Shown here piece after piece: positions 37,465-46,469 of a DNA stretch of 64,000 bases. Under the pieces are notes generated by a model, which saw only the letters and a program-made list of their open reading frames with translations, did no database searches and had not been told where the DNA came from. Both the position numbers and the translations under genes were made by a program. This DNA comes from Zea mays. Lineage: Eukaryota; Streptophyta; Magnoliopsida; Poales; Poaceae. Position 1 is the first letter of the stretch. Each line of letters begins with the position of its first letter. The stretch is from the NCBI RefSeq assembly GCF_902167145.1, contig NW_023367223.1:78291-142290 (forward strand). Reading direction: 5' to 3'.

Positions 37465-40400
37465 TCAGGGCTGGCTAGCAAAGAGCTCTGGGTACTTGGC
37501 CATCAGATCATCTTCACGCTCCCAGGTTGCTTCTTCCTCTGAGTGGTGATTCCATCTGACTTTGCACATTCTGATGGTCTTCCTTCGGGTGACTTTGTCT
37601 GCAATCTCAAGGATCTGAGCTGGCTTCTCAACATAGGTCAAGTCCTCCTGGACTTCCAGACCTTCCACTGGCAACTGCTCTTCCGGCACACGCAAGCACT
37701 TCTTTAACTGAGACACATGAAAGACATTATGCACAGCAGACAAATTCTCGGGCAAACTGAGCTGATAGGCCACTTCTCCTCGTCTTGCAAGAATCTGATA
37801 CGGACCAATGTAGCGGGGTGCTAGTTTGCCTTTCACTCCGAATCTTCTGACTCCCCTGATCGGTGACACTTTCAGATAGACAAAGTCTCCGACTTCGAAA
37901 CTCAGTTCTCTTCTTCTTGTGTCTGCATAGCTTCGCTGCCTCGATTGCGCTATCTTCAGATTCTCTCGAACCATCTTGATGTTCTCTTCGGCTTCAAGCA
38001 AAATGTCTGGCCCAAACACTTGCTTTTCTCCGGGCTGATCCCATTGCAACGGAGTTCTACAACTCCTTCCATAAAGCGCTTGAAACGGTGACATCTTCAA
38101 ACTGGCCTGGTAACTGTTGTTATAGGAAAACTTTGCATAAGGCAATCGCTTATCCCATCCGGACTGATCTTGCAACGCACAGGCTCTCAACATATCCTCG
38201 AGAATTTGGTTGGTCCTTTCAGTCTGGCCATCTGTCTGCGGGTGATAAGCTGAACTGAAATTCAGATGCGTGCCCAAGGCTTCATGCAACTGCTGCCAGA
38301 AATGAGAGGTGAACTGCGTTCCTCTGTCTGACACTATCTTCTTTGGCACACCATGAAGACAAACGATCCGAGACATATACAACTCTGCCAATACTGCACT
38401 GTTGTAGTTGGTCTTGACAGGTATGAAGTGGGCTGACTTGGTCAAGCGGTCCACTACTACCCAAATGGAATCGTAGCCGGCTCGAGTGCGAGGCAATCCG
38501 ACTATGAAATCCATACCGATTTCATCCCATTTCCACTGAGGGATCTGCAACGGTTGCAACAATCCAGCAGGTCTCTGGTGTTCTGCCTTAATTCTTCGGC
38601 AACTATCGCACATAGCCACATGCTCTGCGATTTCCCTCTTCATTCCGTACCACCAGAATTTCTTCTTCAGATCCTGATACATCTTCTCACTGCCAGGGTG
38701 AATCGAATAAGCTGTCTCATGAGCTTCCTTAAGAATCAACTCCCGAATGGACTGGACATTGGGAACACACAAGCGGTCTTTGAACCATATCACGCCTTCT
38801 GCATCTTCTCGAAAATCTTTGCCTTTGCCATCTAGAATCAATCGCCGAATCTCACTGATCTTCTCATCATTCTTCTGCGCTTCTTTGATTTCGCGCTCCA
38901 AGGTAGGTTCCAATTCAACTGTGACTCCTCGCGAATTGTTCAGAAATCCGAGACTCAACCTGTCAAACTCCTTGGCCAACTCATAAGGCATCGGACGAGC
39001 GACCATCAGATTGACTTGACTCTTTCTGCTCAAAGCATCTGCCACTACGTTTGCTTTGCCTGGATGGTAATGAATCTCCAACTCATAGTCTTTGATCAGC
39101 TCTAACCATCTTCGTTGCCTCATGTTCAACTCTGACTGAGTGAATATGTACTTCAGACTCTTATGGTCTGTGTAAACATCGCATTTTTGTCCATACAAAT
39201 AGTGCCTCCATGTCTTCAGTGCATGAACCACTGCTGCCAATTCTAGATCATGGATTGGGTAATTCTTCTCATGAACCTTCAGCTGTCGGGACGAGTAAGC
39301 CACAACTCTTCCCTCTTGCATCAACACGCATCCCAAACCTGTGTAACAAGCATCGCAATACACCGAGAAGGGCTTGTGCACATCAGGCAAGACTAGGACA
39401 GGCGCTGTAGTCAACTTCTCTTTCAGCGCTTCAAAGGCCTCTTGGCATTTCTGGGTCCATTTGAACTCAACTTTGTTGCCTAGCAACGCTGTCATGGGCT
39501 TCGCGATCTTCGAAAATCCTTCAATGAATCGCCGATAGTATCCGGCCATTCCAATGAAGCTCTTGATTCCTCTAGCATCTGTTGGCGCTTTCCAGTTCAA
39601 AATGTCTGCCACTTTCTTCGGATCCATAGCCAATCCTTCTTTGTTGATTATGTGACCCAAGAACAGGACTTCACTGATCCAGAACTCACACTTGCTCAAC
39701 TTTGCATACAACTGATGCTCTCGCAATCTCTGCAACACCATCCTCAAATGATCTGCGTGCTCTTCTTCGCTTTGAGAATAAACCAGAATGTCATCAATGA
39801 ATACCACCACAAACTTATCAAGGTAATCCATGAATACACTGTTCATCAAGTTCATGAAGAACGCTGGCGCATTGGTCAAACCAAAAGACATCACTGTGAA
39901 CTCATACAACCCATACTTGGAAATGAATGCCGTCTTCGGAATGTCCGAAGGTCGGATCCTGAGCTGATGACAACCTGACCTCAGATCAATCTTGGAGAAC
40001 ACACTGGCTCCTCTCAATTGGTCGAACAGATCTTCAATTCTGGGCAAAGGATACTTGTTCTTGATCGTGACCTCATTCAAAGCTCGATAATCGATACACA
40101 TCCTCTTGGTGCCATCTTTCTTTTCCACAAACAAGACAGGGGCGGCCCAAGGCGAGGTGCTTGGCCGGATATAACCTTTCTCTGACAGCTCATCAATCTG
40201 CTCCTTAAGCTCAACCAACTCTGGTCCGGATATTCTGTAAGCTCTCTTGAAGATAGGGGCGGTTCCAGGAAGAAGCTCTATGGCAAACTCAACTTTCCAC
40301 TCTGGTGGCATACCCGGTAAGTCCTTCGGAAACACATCTGGGAACTCAGACACAACCTTGATACTCTCAATTGGATCTGCTTCACTGCTATCGACAGCCA

Positions 40401-40962
40401 TCTGATAACAACTTCCTTTCTTCGGCTCAGGCGGGACTAACTCGGTCACCACTTCCTCTCCTAGTGGGGACACCAACTTGATTGTCCTTTTATCACAACT
40501 GATAACCGCCTGATACTTATCTAGCCAATTCATCCCTAGGATGACATCTATTCCCTGAGTACCCATTACTATAAGGTTGGCGGGAAACGCTATCCCCCTT
40601 ATTTTCACACTTATATTCAAACAAATGCTATCGGCTCGAATTCTACCACCGGCTGAGTCAATTTGAATGGGGGTTGACATGGTAGTAGTTGGAAGATTAT
40701 GTGCTTCTACCCATGATGCAGCAATGAAAGAATGCGTTGCTCCAGTATCAAATAACACTTCTGCAATATGGGAGTCGACTGGGAACATACCTACTATCAT
40801 GCCGGGGGTCTCCTGAACTGCTTCATCTTCCAAGTGGTTCAGTCTTCCATGATTATAGCGCGGCTGAGAGCGATTGCCTGCTCCAGGCTGAGGCACATTC
40901 TGCTTTGCTGGGGCATTGGGGCCTGACTGCTGCTGGGCTGCCTTCTTCGGACATTGCATCAC
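37465..40962 (-). CDS. pol: Pol: aspartic protease, reverse transcriptase, RNase H, integrase, chromodomain (uninterrupted part)
   Basis: This 1,165-residue stretch is fully open; numbering starts at the GTG codon at 40962, which is not a true start because the frame continues upstream. Protease: DTG at 72-74. Reverse transcriptase: about 225-480, catalytic Asp 326 (SKIDLRSG) and FIDD at 388-391. RNase H: about 530-645, with Asp 537, Glu 574 (DLELAAV), Asp 599 (YTDHKSL) and Asp 642. Integrase: zinc-binding H748, H755, C785, C788, then Asp 818, Asp 879 and Glu 915, a D-D-35-E spacing. A GPY-like stretch (YIGPYQIL) is at about 1051. A chromodomain at about 1113-1162 (ILEIADKV...[15 protein letters not shown]) is known in chromoviruses to guide integration into heterochromatin, which fits insertion inside a knob. 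No catalytic residue is missing. Confidence 0.93.
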   Translation of the reverse strand: MMQCPKKAAQQQSGPNAPAKQNVPQPGAGNRSQPRYNHGRLNHLEDEAVQETPGMIVGMFPVDSHIAEVLFDTGATHSFIAASWVEAHNLPTTTMSTPIQIDSAGGRIRADSICLNISVKIRGIAFPANLIVMGTQGIDVILGMNWLDKYQAVISCDKRTIKLVSPLGEEVVTELVPPEPKKGSCYQMAVDSSEADPIESIKVVSEFPDVFPKDLPGMPPEWKVEFAIELLPGTAPIFKRAYRISGPELVELKEQIDELSEKGYIRPSTSPWAAPVLFVEKKDGTKRMCIDYRALNEVTIKNKYPLPRIEDLFDQLRGASVFSKIDLRSGCHQLRIRPSDIPKTAFISKYGLYEFTVMSFGLTNAPAFFMNLMNSVFMDYLDKFVVVFIDDILVYSQSEEEHADHLRMVLQRLREHQLYAKLSKCEFWISEVLFLGHIINKEGLAMDPKKVADILNWKAPTDARGIKSFIGMAGYYRRFIEGFSKIAKPMTALLGNKVEFKWTQKCQEAFEALKEKLTTAPVLVLPDVHKPFSVYCDACYTGLGCVLMQEGRVVAYSSRQLKVHEKNYPIHDLELAAVVHALKTWRHYLYGQKCDVYTDHKSLKYIFTQSELNMRQRRWLELIKDYELEIHYHPGKANVVADALSRKSQVNLMVARPMPYELAKEFDRLSLGFLNNSRGVTVELEPTLEREIKEAQKNDEKISEIRRLILDGKGKDFREDAEGVIWFKDRLCVPNVQSIRELILKEAHETAYSIHPGSEKMYQDLKKKFWWYGMKREIAEHVAMCDSCRRIKAEHQRPAGLLQPLQIPQWKWDEIGMDFIVGLPRTRAGYDSIWVVVDRLTKSAHFIPVKTNYNSAVLAELYMSRIVCLHGVPKKIVSDRGTQFTSHFWQQLHEALGTHLNFSSAYHPQTDGQTERTNQILEDMLRACALQDQSGWDKRLPYAKFSYNNSYQASLKMSPFQALYGRSCRTPLQWDQPGEKQVFGPDILLEAEENIKMVRENLKIAQSRQRSYADTRRRELSFEVGDFVYLKVSPIRGVRRFGVKGKLAPRYIGPYQILARRGEVAYQLSLPENLSAVHNVFHVSQLKKCLRVPEEQLPVEGLEVQEDLTYVEKPAQILEIADKVTRRKTIRMCKVRWNHHSEEEATWEREDDLMAKYPELFASQP
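37477..37626 (-). other. Chromodomain at the integrase C-terminus
   Basis: Residues 1113-1162 of Pol show the chromodomain pattern of Tekay/Del elements: a hydrophobic strand ([11 protein letters not shown]), a basic turn, [15 protein letters not shown] and an acidic C-terminal helix ending KYPELF. Such domains bind or are targeted to H3K9-methylated chromatin. The conserved Trp residues are present; binding itself is inferred. Confidence 0.8.
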
Positions 40963-40992
40963 CCAGTGGCCTTGCTCTCCACAGTGGAAACA
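40951..40992 (-). other. CCHC zinc knuckle of nucleocapsid
   Basis: The residues [14 protein letters not shown] fit C-X2-C-X4-H-X4-C exactly. The motif binds the genomic RNA during packaging. It lies downstream of the second TAG, in frame with pol. Confidence 0.92.
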
Positions 40993-41007
40993 CGCTCTGT
41001 TTCCAAC

Positions 41008-41352
41008 CTAAGCTGGTGCTGCCTGACTGTTCTGCTGATTTGCTGGGGCAGGAAGGCGAGGTGCCTGCTGATTCTGCCTTTGAAACTGACCTCCTGACTG
41101 ATTGCTCTGACGGTTCTGGTACTGGTTCTGAGGGTACTGCCTTTGAAACTGCTGATGCTGCTGAGGTGGACGCTGGTTCTGCCTGAACTGCTGAGGTTGA
41201 TTGCCTGAGAAACGAGGACGATTGCTGCTTCCAGGCTGGGGTCCACTGATCTTGCGCTTACGATCTTCCATCTCCTTACGCTTTCTCTCTGTCATGATGG
41301 CTCTGTCAATCAGGTGCTGGAATGTCGGGAAGGTGTGATTCATCAGTTGGTA
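41008..41352 (-). pseudogene. gag: Gag C-terminal low-complexity segment between the two TAG codons
   Basis: These 114 open codons continue the gag frame after the first TAG. The first part (MTERKRKEMEDRKRK) is a charged helix-like segment. The rest is rich in Gln, Asn, Arg and Pro (RQNQRPPQQHQQFQRQ and similar), typical of the linker before a nucleocapsid zinc knuckle. The segment ends at the second TAG (41008-41010), only five codons before the first Cys of the knuckle. It is not expected to be translated on its own. Confidence 0.85.
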
Positions 41353-42024
41353 CTACAGAGGGTCAACCAAGCCTCTCAGGAAACGGTATTGTCGCTTGGC
41401 GTCAGTGTTGACATCTTCAGGAGCATAGCGAGACAATTGCAGAAACCTGTCTCGGTACTCACTGACAGACAATGGCCCTTGCTTCAGGGCCAGGAACTCC
41501 TCCTTCTTCACTGTCATCAGACCTGCAGGCACGTGGTACTGACGAAAACTTCCTCTGAACTCTTCCCAGGTGATGGCGTCAGGGTGGGCATGGGTGGCGA
41601 GGTAAGATTCCCACCATGACTGGGCTGCTCCTCTCAACAGACGGGGACCATACAAAACTTTCTCCCTGTCATCGCACTGAGCGGTATGCAACTCCCGCTC
41701 CACAGTGCGCAGCCAATCTTCAGCATCCATGGGGTCAGAAGAGTGAGCGAACGTTGGTGGATGCCCTCTCATGAATTCAGCACGCTTGTCTCTGGGCATC
41801 TGAGGCATCTGAGGCTGAGGTGGGGCCTGCTGCTGTTGCTGCTGCTGCTGAATAGCGGCCAAAGTCTGACCGATGGCTTGAACTGCCTGAGTCTGCATCA
41901 GAAACATCTGCTCGATGGACATCGGGGGCGGGGGCGGCAGGTGCTGCTGCTGGGGCACCTCCTCCTGTTGAGCGGCTCGCTCCTGCTGAGCACGCCTTCC
42001 TCCTCTGCGCCTGTTCTCTGACAT
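41353..42024 (-). CDS. gag: Gag N-terminal part (223 codons to the first TAG)
   Basis: The product starts with a basic Arg-rich stretch. A Gln/Pro-rich region (about residues 15-75) follows, including a run of eight to nine Gln encoded by a CTG/CAG tract near 41830-41855. From about residue 85 comes the plant retrotransposon gag domain (PF03732-like), with FMRGHPPTF, DAEDWLRTVERELH, AAQSWWESYLATH, TWEEFRGSFRQYHVP and LSVSEYRDRFLQLSRYAP. This is the capsid-forming part that assembles the virus-like particle in the cytoplasm. It ends early at TAG (41353-41355), before the C-terminal low-complexity part and the zinc knuckle. A truncated Gag of this kind would lack the nucleocapsid RNA-binding motif. 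Confidence 0.85.
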   Translation of the reverse strand: MSENRRRGGRRAQQERAAQQEEVPQQQHLPPPPPMSIEQMFLMQTQAVQAIGQTLAAIQQQQQQQQAPPQPQMPQMPRDKRAEFMRGHPPTFAHSSDPMDAEDWLRTVERELHTAQCDDREKVLYGPRLLRGAAQSWWESYLATHAHPDAITWEEFRGSFRQYHVPAGLMTVKKEEFLALKQGPLSVSEYRDRFLQLSRYAPEDVNTDAKRQYRFLRGLVDPL

Positions 42025-42126
42025 CTGCAGAATGCAACCACACATCAGAACTGATCTAGCAGATCTTGCAGCATAAGAAAAGAGAATAGAATTCTTCAAC
42101 AGCACTGAACAGATGAGCATCTTCAC

Positions 42127-42429
42127 TGATCTCCAACACAGACCACACAGCTTCTCAGATAAAGAGGAAAGTGGAATAAAAGGGGTTTCCCAACTATATA
42201 ACTAACTCCATTAACATAATAGGTAAACCAAAATGCAGGGGATACCCACACTCTGGTAACAGTCATTACAAAGATCCAAACCAAACATAGTTCATCATGA
42301 CAAACATAAATGCACAGGATATAGCAAACTACCCTGTCTAACTAAGACTAACTAAGACCGAAACTAAAGCTAAAACTGAAGCTTCTATGTATATATTTCG
42401 TATTAATTACAAGATCCAACTCTAACGAT
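42127..42429 (-). other. T-rich spacer between orf0 and gag, possible intron end
   Basis: Read on the minus strand this stretch is T-rich, has many stops and no coding signal. With the next 100 bp it leads into GTTGCATTCTGCAG, directly before the gag ATG at 42024. It may be intronic or act as a leader for gag. Confidence 0.5.
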
Positions 42430-43443
42430 CTATGGTTCTAGAGTTATCTTGGTCTTGCAGGCGGGATTGCCATAAGACTGGTGTCCACGCTGAGGTGAGC
42501 GGTACGGGTGCTGAGTCCCGACGGGAGCGGGGGAACCACCATCCAAGTGACGACGTTCCGCGCGCTCAGCCCGCAGCAGGGCGATCTCAGCACGAGCCCT
42601 ACTCAGCTCGTCTAATGCATGGTCCAGCTCCGTGTTTAGCACGGCGGCTAGGTTGACTGTGCTGCTCAACCTAGGATTGCCCTCACCGACAGGTGAGACA
42701 ATCATGCCTCCTGTGCTGCCAGATGGACGGCGGGGGTAATACTTCAGGTCAAGACCGTCAGCTGCCCCACCGAAAACCGAGCAGTAGTGCGAAAGCGCAC
42801 GCCGTGCAGCATCTTGCATGGCTGCCTCAGCTGAGTCCCGTTCAGAGATAGAATAGTGCTCTGAACAGGCCTCTGCACCCTGGAGACTGTTCTCCGGGCA
42901 GCGCACCAAGCAGGTTGCCTCCCAGCGGTCCGGGTAGACCCCGCGACTGTGCTGGTAGACCACACAGCGATACTCGACAGACCAAGTATGCCGGTTAAAT
43001 GCCCGACGTAGCAGGGTGTCGAGCGCATCATGGAAGTGACACCCGCGAGCAGCGTCGCGAGTGATGGGTCGAGCAACCCATCCTTCCGGCTCAGGGTTAG
43101 TAGAGAAGTCGGTGTCGTGGCTCGAGCTGTCGTCGCCATCTCCGTCGTCTGGGTCTCCTCCAGCAGCTACTCCAGAAGCTGGGGCGCCCAGTGGTGGTGC
43201 AGGGGGCGGCTCCAGAGGAAGCACAGGGGAGCAGCTCCTCACAGACTCTATCTCCTGTTGGAGCGAGAAGGAAGAGCCCTGCTGCTCCTGTCGTCGACGT
43301 TCCTGGTCCTCACGCAGGCGGTGGTGTAGTCTCTCCAAGTGGCTGGACTGTCCGGCCACGGGACGGCGAAGCGGACGCTCAGCAAGGCGGGAGGGTAAGA
43401 AGGGGATGACTGACTTTCGTGCAGTGTGTCTAAGTCGAGCCAT
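42430..43443 (-). CDS. orf0: extra protein upstream of gag, with histone H3 tail-like N-terminus
   Basis: This is a 337-residue ORF between the primer binding site and gag. Residues 2-11 (ARLRHTARKS) match histone H3 residues 1-10 (ARTKQTARKS) at seven of ten positions, with the ARKS motif in the same register. Residues 34-56 form a highly charged, probably helical stretch. Residues 76-112 are Pro/Ala-rich and then acidic (DPDDGDGDDSSSHDTD). Residues 135-225 look globular, with WEATCLVRC and an Ala-rich helix (SAEAAMQDAARRALSHY), faintly like the second half of a double-stranded RNA-binding fold. Residues 268-298 look like a coiled coil. The reading frame is intact, unlike gag. Rice RIRE3 and RIRE8 are reported to carry an orf0 in this position; the function is unknown. 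A TTTTGTAG splice-acceptor-like word directly precedes the ATG. Confidence 0.75.
   Translation of the reverse strand: MARLRHTARKSVIPFLPSRLAERPLRRPVAGQSSHLERLHHRLREDQERRRQEQQGSSFSLQQEIESVRSCSPVLPLEPPPAPPLGAPASGVAAGGDPDDGDGDDSSSHDTDFSTNPEPEGWVARPITRDAARGCHFHDALDTLLRRAFNRHTWSVEYRCVVYQHSRGVYPDRWEATCLVRCPENSLQGAEACSEHYSISERDSAEAAMQDAARRALSHYCSVFGGAADGLDLKYYPRRPSGSTGGMIVSPVGEGNPRLSSTVNLAAVLNTELDHALDELSRARAEIALLRAERAERRHLDGGSPAPVGTQHPYRSPQRGHQSYGNPACKTKITLEP
43408..43443 (-). other. Histone H3 tail-like N-terminal coding segment of orf0
   Basis: These codons specify MARLRHTARKSV. After removal of the initiator Met (expected before Ala) the free N-terminus would be Ala-Arg, as in H3, with Lys at position 9 within ARKS. 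The resemblance is read directly; mimicry is inferred. Confidence 0.6.
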
Positions 43444-43687
43444 CTACAAAAGACATCGCAAGCAAAAGGGTGAGAACAGAATTAATATGACCAGCAAATA
43501 ATGAATCATAAGTAAATGAAGGATTAGAATAAAACATGATTTTTCAGCAAGGTATAGTATATAGTAGAACATAGGTTTGGTCGGTATGACCAACTTTTGA
43601 AGGGATATCAAAGTCAAGGTAGAGACAGAGGCCTATAGTCCTTAGAACGACCATTCTACTCTAGGTTAGCGGTCCTACAGTCAGCAC
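43444..43687 (-). other. 5' untranslated leader of the chromovirus
   Basis: This leader lies between the primer binding site and orf0. The minus strand is T-rich and ends CTTTTGTAG immediately before the orf0 ATG. No ORF or clear structure is seen, so it may serve as an intron or packaging leader. Confidence 0.5.
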
Positions 43688-43700
43688 GGCTTTGATACCA
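43688..43700 (-). other. Primer binding site, initiator tRNA-Met type
   Basis: On the minus strand TGGTATCAAAGCC starts four bases (TAAG) after the 5' LTR end. It matches the complement of the plant initiator tRNA-Met 3' end (TGGTATCAGAGCC) at 12 of 13 positions. This confirms minus-strand orientation. Confidence 0.88.
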
Positions 43701-43704
43701 CTTA

Positions 43705-46464
43705 TGTCACACCCGGTTTTAGAAGGCAAACCGAATGCGAACCATGTACGTGCCAGGATCAGTTATTCACGTACACAGCAGTTACATAATATGGACATCA
43801 TCACACAGTGCTCAAAATAGTATTAATAAGGGAAATAGTCGATTACATCATACGTCTGAGACGTCCATATAGTTCTTACAATAAATCAAAGTGCGGAAAA
43901 GAAACGTAGATAACGCGGCCTTCACAGGCAGCCGACTGGGGGTTGCCGCTAACCCACACCTAGAACTCGTCGTAATCTTAGAACTCCTGGAAGTCTCCTT
44001 CCACAGCTTCATCTTCGCCTGAGCAGTGGTTGCAATGCTGACAACCTGGGGATGGGGGGGTTTGGTGTGTAGAGCAAGGGTGAGTACACATCAACATACT
44101 CAGCAAGTATCCTGTTTGGCTGTAGTGGACTAGCTGTATGTGGGGATAAGTCAAGCAGTTGCTTTTAGTTGGTCAGGTTATTACTTACTAGTAGAAAGTC
44201 AGGTTTTAACATTAACCCAAGTTATTAGCCCAATGTATCCTTTCTAAACGGAAAGAATACCACTTACCAATACCATAATCGTAATCAGAACCATCAATCT
44301 CATTGTCACCTGTACCAAAGTATCTCTGATCAAGTATCACTAATCTCTGGAGCTCCCTTAGCCGCTCATAACCGCGAGCACGGCTGATATATCAGTTTCA
44401 AACACTCTGCAGAGGTTGTGCACTTTACCCACAAGCCGTGATTCCCTCTCTGGCCCGGGCTTGCAAGACCCTTATTCACTCCCGAGGTGAATGGCCAGGG
44501 ATTCACTACGAAGCCTTTACAAAGATTCCCCGGGGCTGTAGCCACCCGTTAGGTTTCCTAAATGCACCGCACTCCTCCCCAAGGGGCGAACCCAAACTTG
44601 GCAGAGCGAGCCGCATACACCGAGCCCCATTGACGGCACGACGGCTAAGTGAACTACACCCCGGATCCTCTAATTATTCAGCTAAGGGCACCCCATTCCA
44701 CCCTCATGGTTGCACTGTTTTCCCGGGCGGTCATCCATAGAACAGGTCCTTACGGAGAGGCACTCGAGAAATCGCTCGAGCCCCCTTGATGACCACAAGT
44801 ACAACATCATAATAAGAGAAGGGAAAACAGCGTATCATAGATAATCTCATCATGTTCATTGATTAGAGTTAAGCAATAGCATAAAGCTAAACAGTAATAA
44901 TCCAACCCAGATAGGTAAACAAGGACATGGATAACAAAAGCTAGTCAATCCTTAGGCATAAATGTGTAAAGCGGGAGGTGAATTAAATAATGAATAGGAC
45001 AGAGATAGGTCAAAGGACACTTGCCTCCACCAACCGACTGCTGCTCAGGGGCTTCTCCTGCGAATTCCTCGGGCTCTTCGACCGGATCGTTCTCTATGCG
45101 AGCGCAAACATACATACATCCATCCACATATTTAATACAAAAGAACAGTACACCATACAAGGGAACAAATAAAGCGAATATGCATCAAGTATGACATTCG
45201 ATATCGCATTTGTTATGGTTAGAAAGAAACGGGAAAGGGTCTCGCAGGGGGTTAAAGTTTATGCACTAATGATTAGTTAAATTATGCACTCTAGTTTCAA
45301 TAGGTTCCTAACAAAAGAATTCTTGTTATATGCACTAGTGGGAACCTAATCATTTTAAGTTGATCAACATCGCACGAGATAAACAATTAACTACATGAAT
45401 CAATTAGTATAACGGAATTTTAAATTAAACTTCCTATTTTAATGGCATGAACAATGATTAGCCTACCTAAAATAAAATAGCTATGATCACAGAAAGTAAA
45501 TAAAATGAAATAAAATAAAATAAAAAAAATAAAAAAAACAGAGGGGGGGGGCGGTTGAACCGGCCCTAGGGGCGGTTGAACCGGCCCTGCGCAGGGGGCG
45601 CGGCCAAGGGCCAGGCGGGCGGGCCAGGCGCGGCCAGCGGCCGGCCGGGGCGCGGCTGGGGCGGCCTGGGGGCTGGCCGGGGCGCGGCTGGGCGCGGCTG
45701 GGGAGCGCGGCCAGAAGCCAGGCGCGGCCAGGGCTGGCCGGGGCCGGCCAGGGGCGGGCTGGGGCTGGCCGGGGGCGCCAGGGCGCGGCCGAGCGGCCGG
45801 GGCGCGGCCGAGGGCCGGCCGGGCGGCTGGGCTGCCAGGGAGAGAGGAGGGGGGGGGAGGGGAGAGGGAGGGAGGAGGGAGAAAGGGGGGGCTCACCGGC
45901 GATGGGCGGCCGACGGCGAGGGCGACGGCGCTAGGGCAGGGGCAGCGCTAGGGCAGGGGGCGGCGCTAGGGCAGGGGGCAGGTAGGGGCGGCGGCTAGGG
46001 AGAGAATGAGAGAGGGAAAATGAGAGGGAGAGGGAGAGGGTTTGGGGAAAAGGGGAGGTGGGGGGGGGCGGTTGGGCCTGCCAAGGCCCAAGAGGGGGCG
46101 CCAGGGGCGGCTGGGCCGGCCGGGGTCGGCCCACGGCGCGAGAGAGAGAAAGAAAAAAAAAAGAGGAGAGAGAAAGAGAGAGAAAAAGAAAGAAAAGATC
46201 TTCTCCTCATCTCCGAAATCCGATCTTTCTACATGAATGCATTTGCACTTTCAAACAATCAAAGAATGCATAGTTCGGCATGGTGCATCAAACAACATAA
46301 AGTATTTAGGGTTTTTCATTGCACGGGAATTCCAAACTGAATCCCGCTAAAACTTTGGAAAAGGTCAAGGTTTAGCGAGGGGAAAAAGAAAAAGAAAAGG
46401 TAACGCCCGAATTTTGGCGAGTAAAGAAAAGAAAAAATTCAACTGCAAAATTCGGGGCGTTACA
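43705..46464 (-). repeat. 5' LTR of the chromovirus (2,760 bp)
   Basis: It is nearly identical to the LTR at 34673-37428. By eye I count about 17 substitutions, 15 of them transitions, plus indels of +2 and +1 in G runs and +1 in an A run, which account for the 4-bp length difference. The U3/R boundary and TATA box could not be placed with confidence. Confidence 0.95.
44262..44267 (-). promoter_or_regulatory. Candidate splice donor in the 5' LTR
   Basis: The minus strand reads ATTGGTAAGTGG, a good match to the plant 5' splice consensus. A second GTAAGT lies at 44183-44188. Either could pair with the acceptor-like words before orf0 or gag. Splicing is inferred only. Confidence 0.3.
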
Positions 46465-46469
46465 GACCA
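46465..46469. repeat. Target-site duplication GACCA, right copy
   Basis: GACCA directly follows the LTR terminus GCGTTACA and is identical to 34668-34672. The intact duplication shows that this is an original integration, not a recombinant. Confidence 0.95.

Larger units (their letters stand above)
37465..42024 (-). pseudogene. gag-pol: gag-pol polyprotein of the chromovirus, interrupted by two in-frame TAG codons
   Basis: One frame of 1,520 codons runs from the ATG at 42022-42024 to the stop at 37465-37467 and is broken only by TAG at 41353-41355 and at 41008-41010. I chose this ATG (MSENRRRGG) because the upstream in-frame codons look non-coding and TTCTGCAG, a splice-acceptor-like word, directly precedes it. 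The polyprotein would supply the capsid/nucleocapsid proteins and the enzymes for reverse transcription and integration. Everything else in the frame is open and carries its key residues. Each TAG is one C-to-T change away from a CAG codon in a CHG context, as expected from deamination of methylated cytosine. As it stands the copy cannot make a complete polyprotein without readthrough. It might still be copied using proteins from a relative. Confidence 0.92.
34673..46464 (-). mobile_element. Full-length Ty3/gypsy chromovirus (Tekay/Del-like), 11,792 bp
   Basis: The element is complete: two LTRs of 2,756 and 2,760 bp, a 5-bp target duplication, a primer binding site, a polypurine tract, an extra ORF, and gag-pol. 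It reads on the minus strand, so the right LTR is the 5' LTR. The polyprotein order protease, reverse transcriptase, RNase H, integrase, chromodomain places it among the chromoviruses. The long LTRs starting TGTAACGCC and ending GGTGTGACA, and the chromodomain sequence, point to the Tekay/Del lineage; an orf0 before gag recalls rice RIRE3/RIRE8. By eye the LTRs differ by about 17 substitutions and three homopolymer indels (0.6 percent). That is roughly 0.24 Myr if 1.3e-8 substitutions per site per year applies. Confidence 0.95.

Noticed and set aside
39652..39978. + strand ORFs opposite pol (39652-39978, 40737-41186 and others)
   Set aside because: Antisense shadows of the conserved pol frame.
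41008..41355. Programmed TAG readthrough between gag and pol
   Set aside because: There are two TAG codons, one inside gag before the linker and zinc knuckle, and their downstream contexts lack a known readthrough signal. Point mutation is simpler.
43061..43501. 146-codon + strand ORF opposite orf0
   Set aside because: Shadow of orf0 on the opposite strand; GC-rich third positions keep it open and it has no domain.
43688..43700. tRNA-like sequence
   Set aside because: Only 13 bases complementary to a tRNA 3' end; it is a primer binding site, not a tRNA gene.
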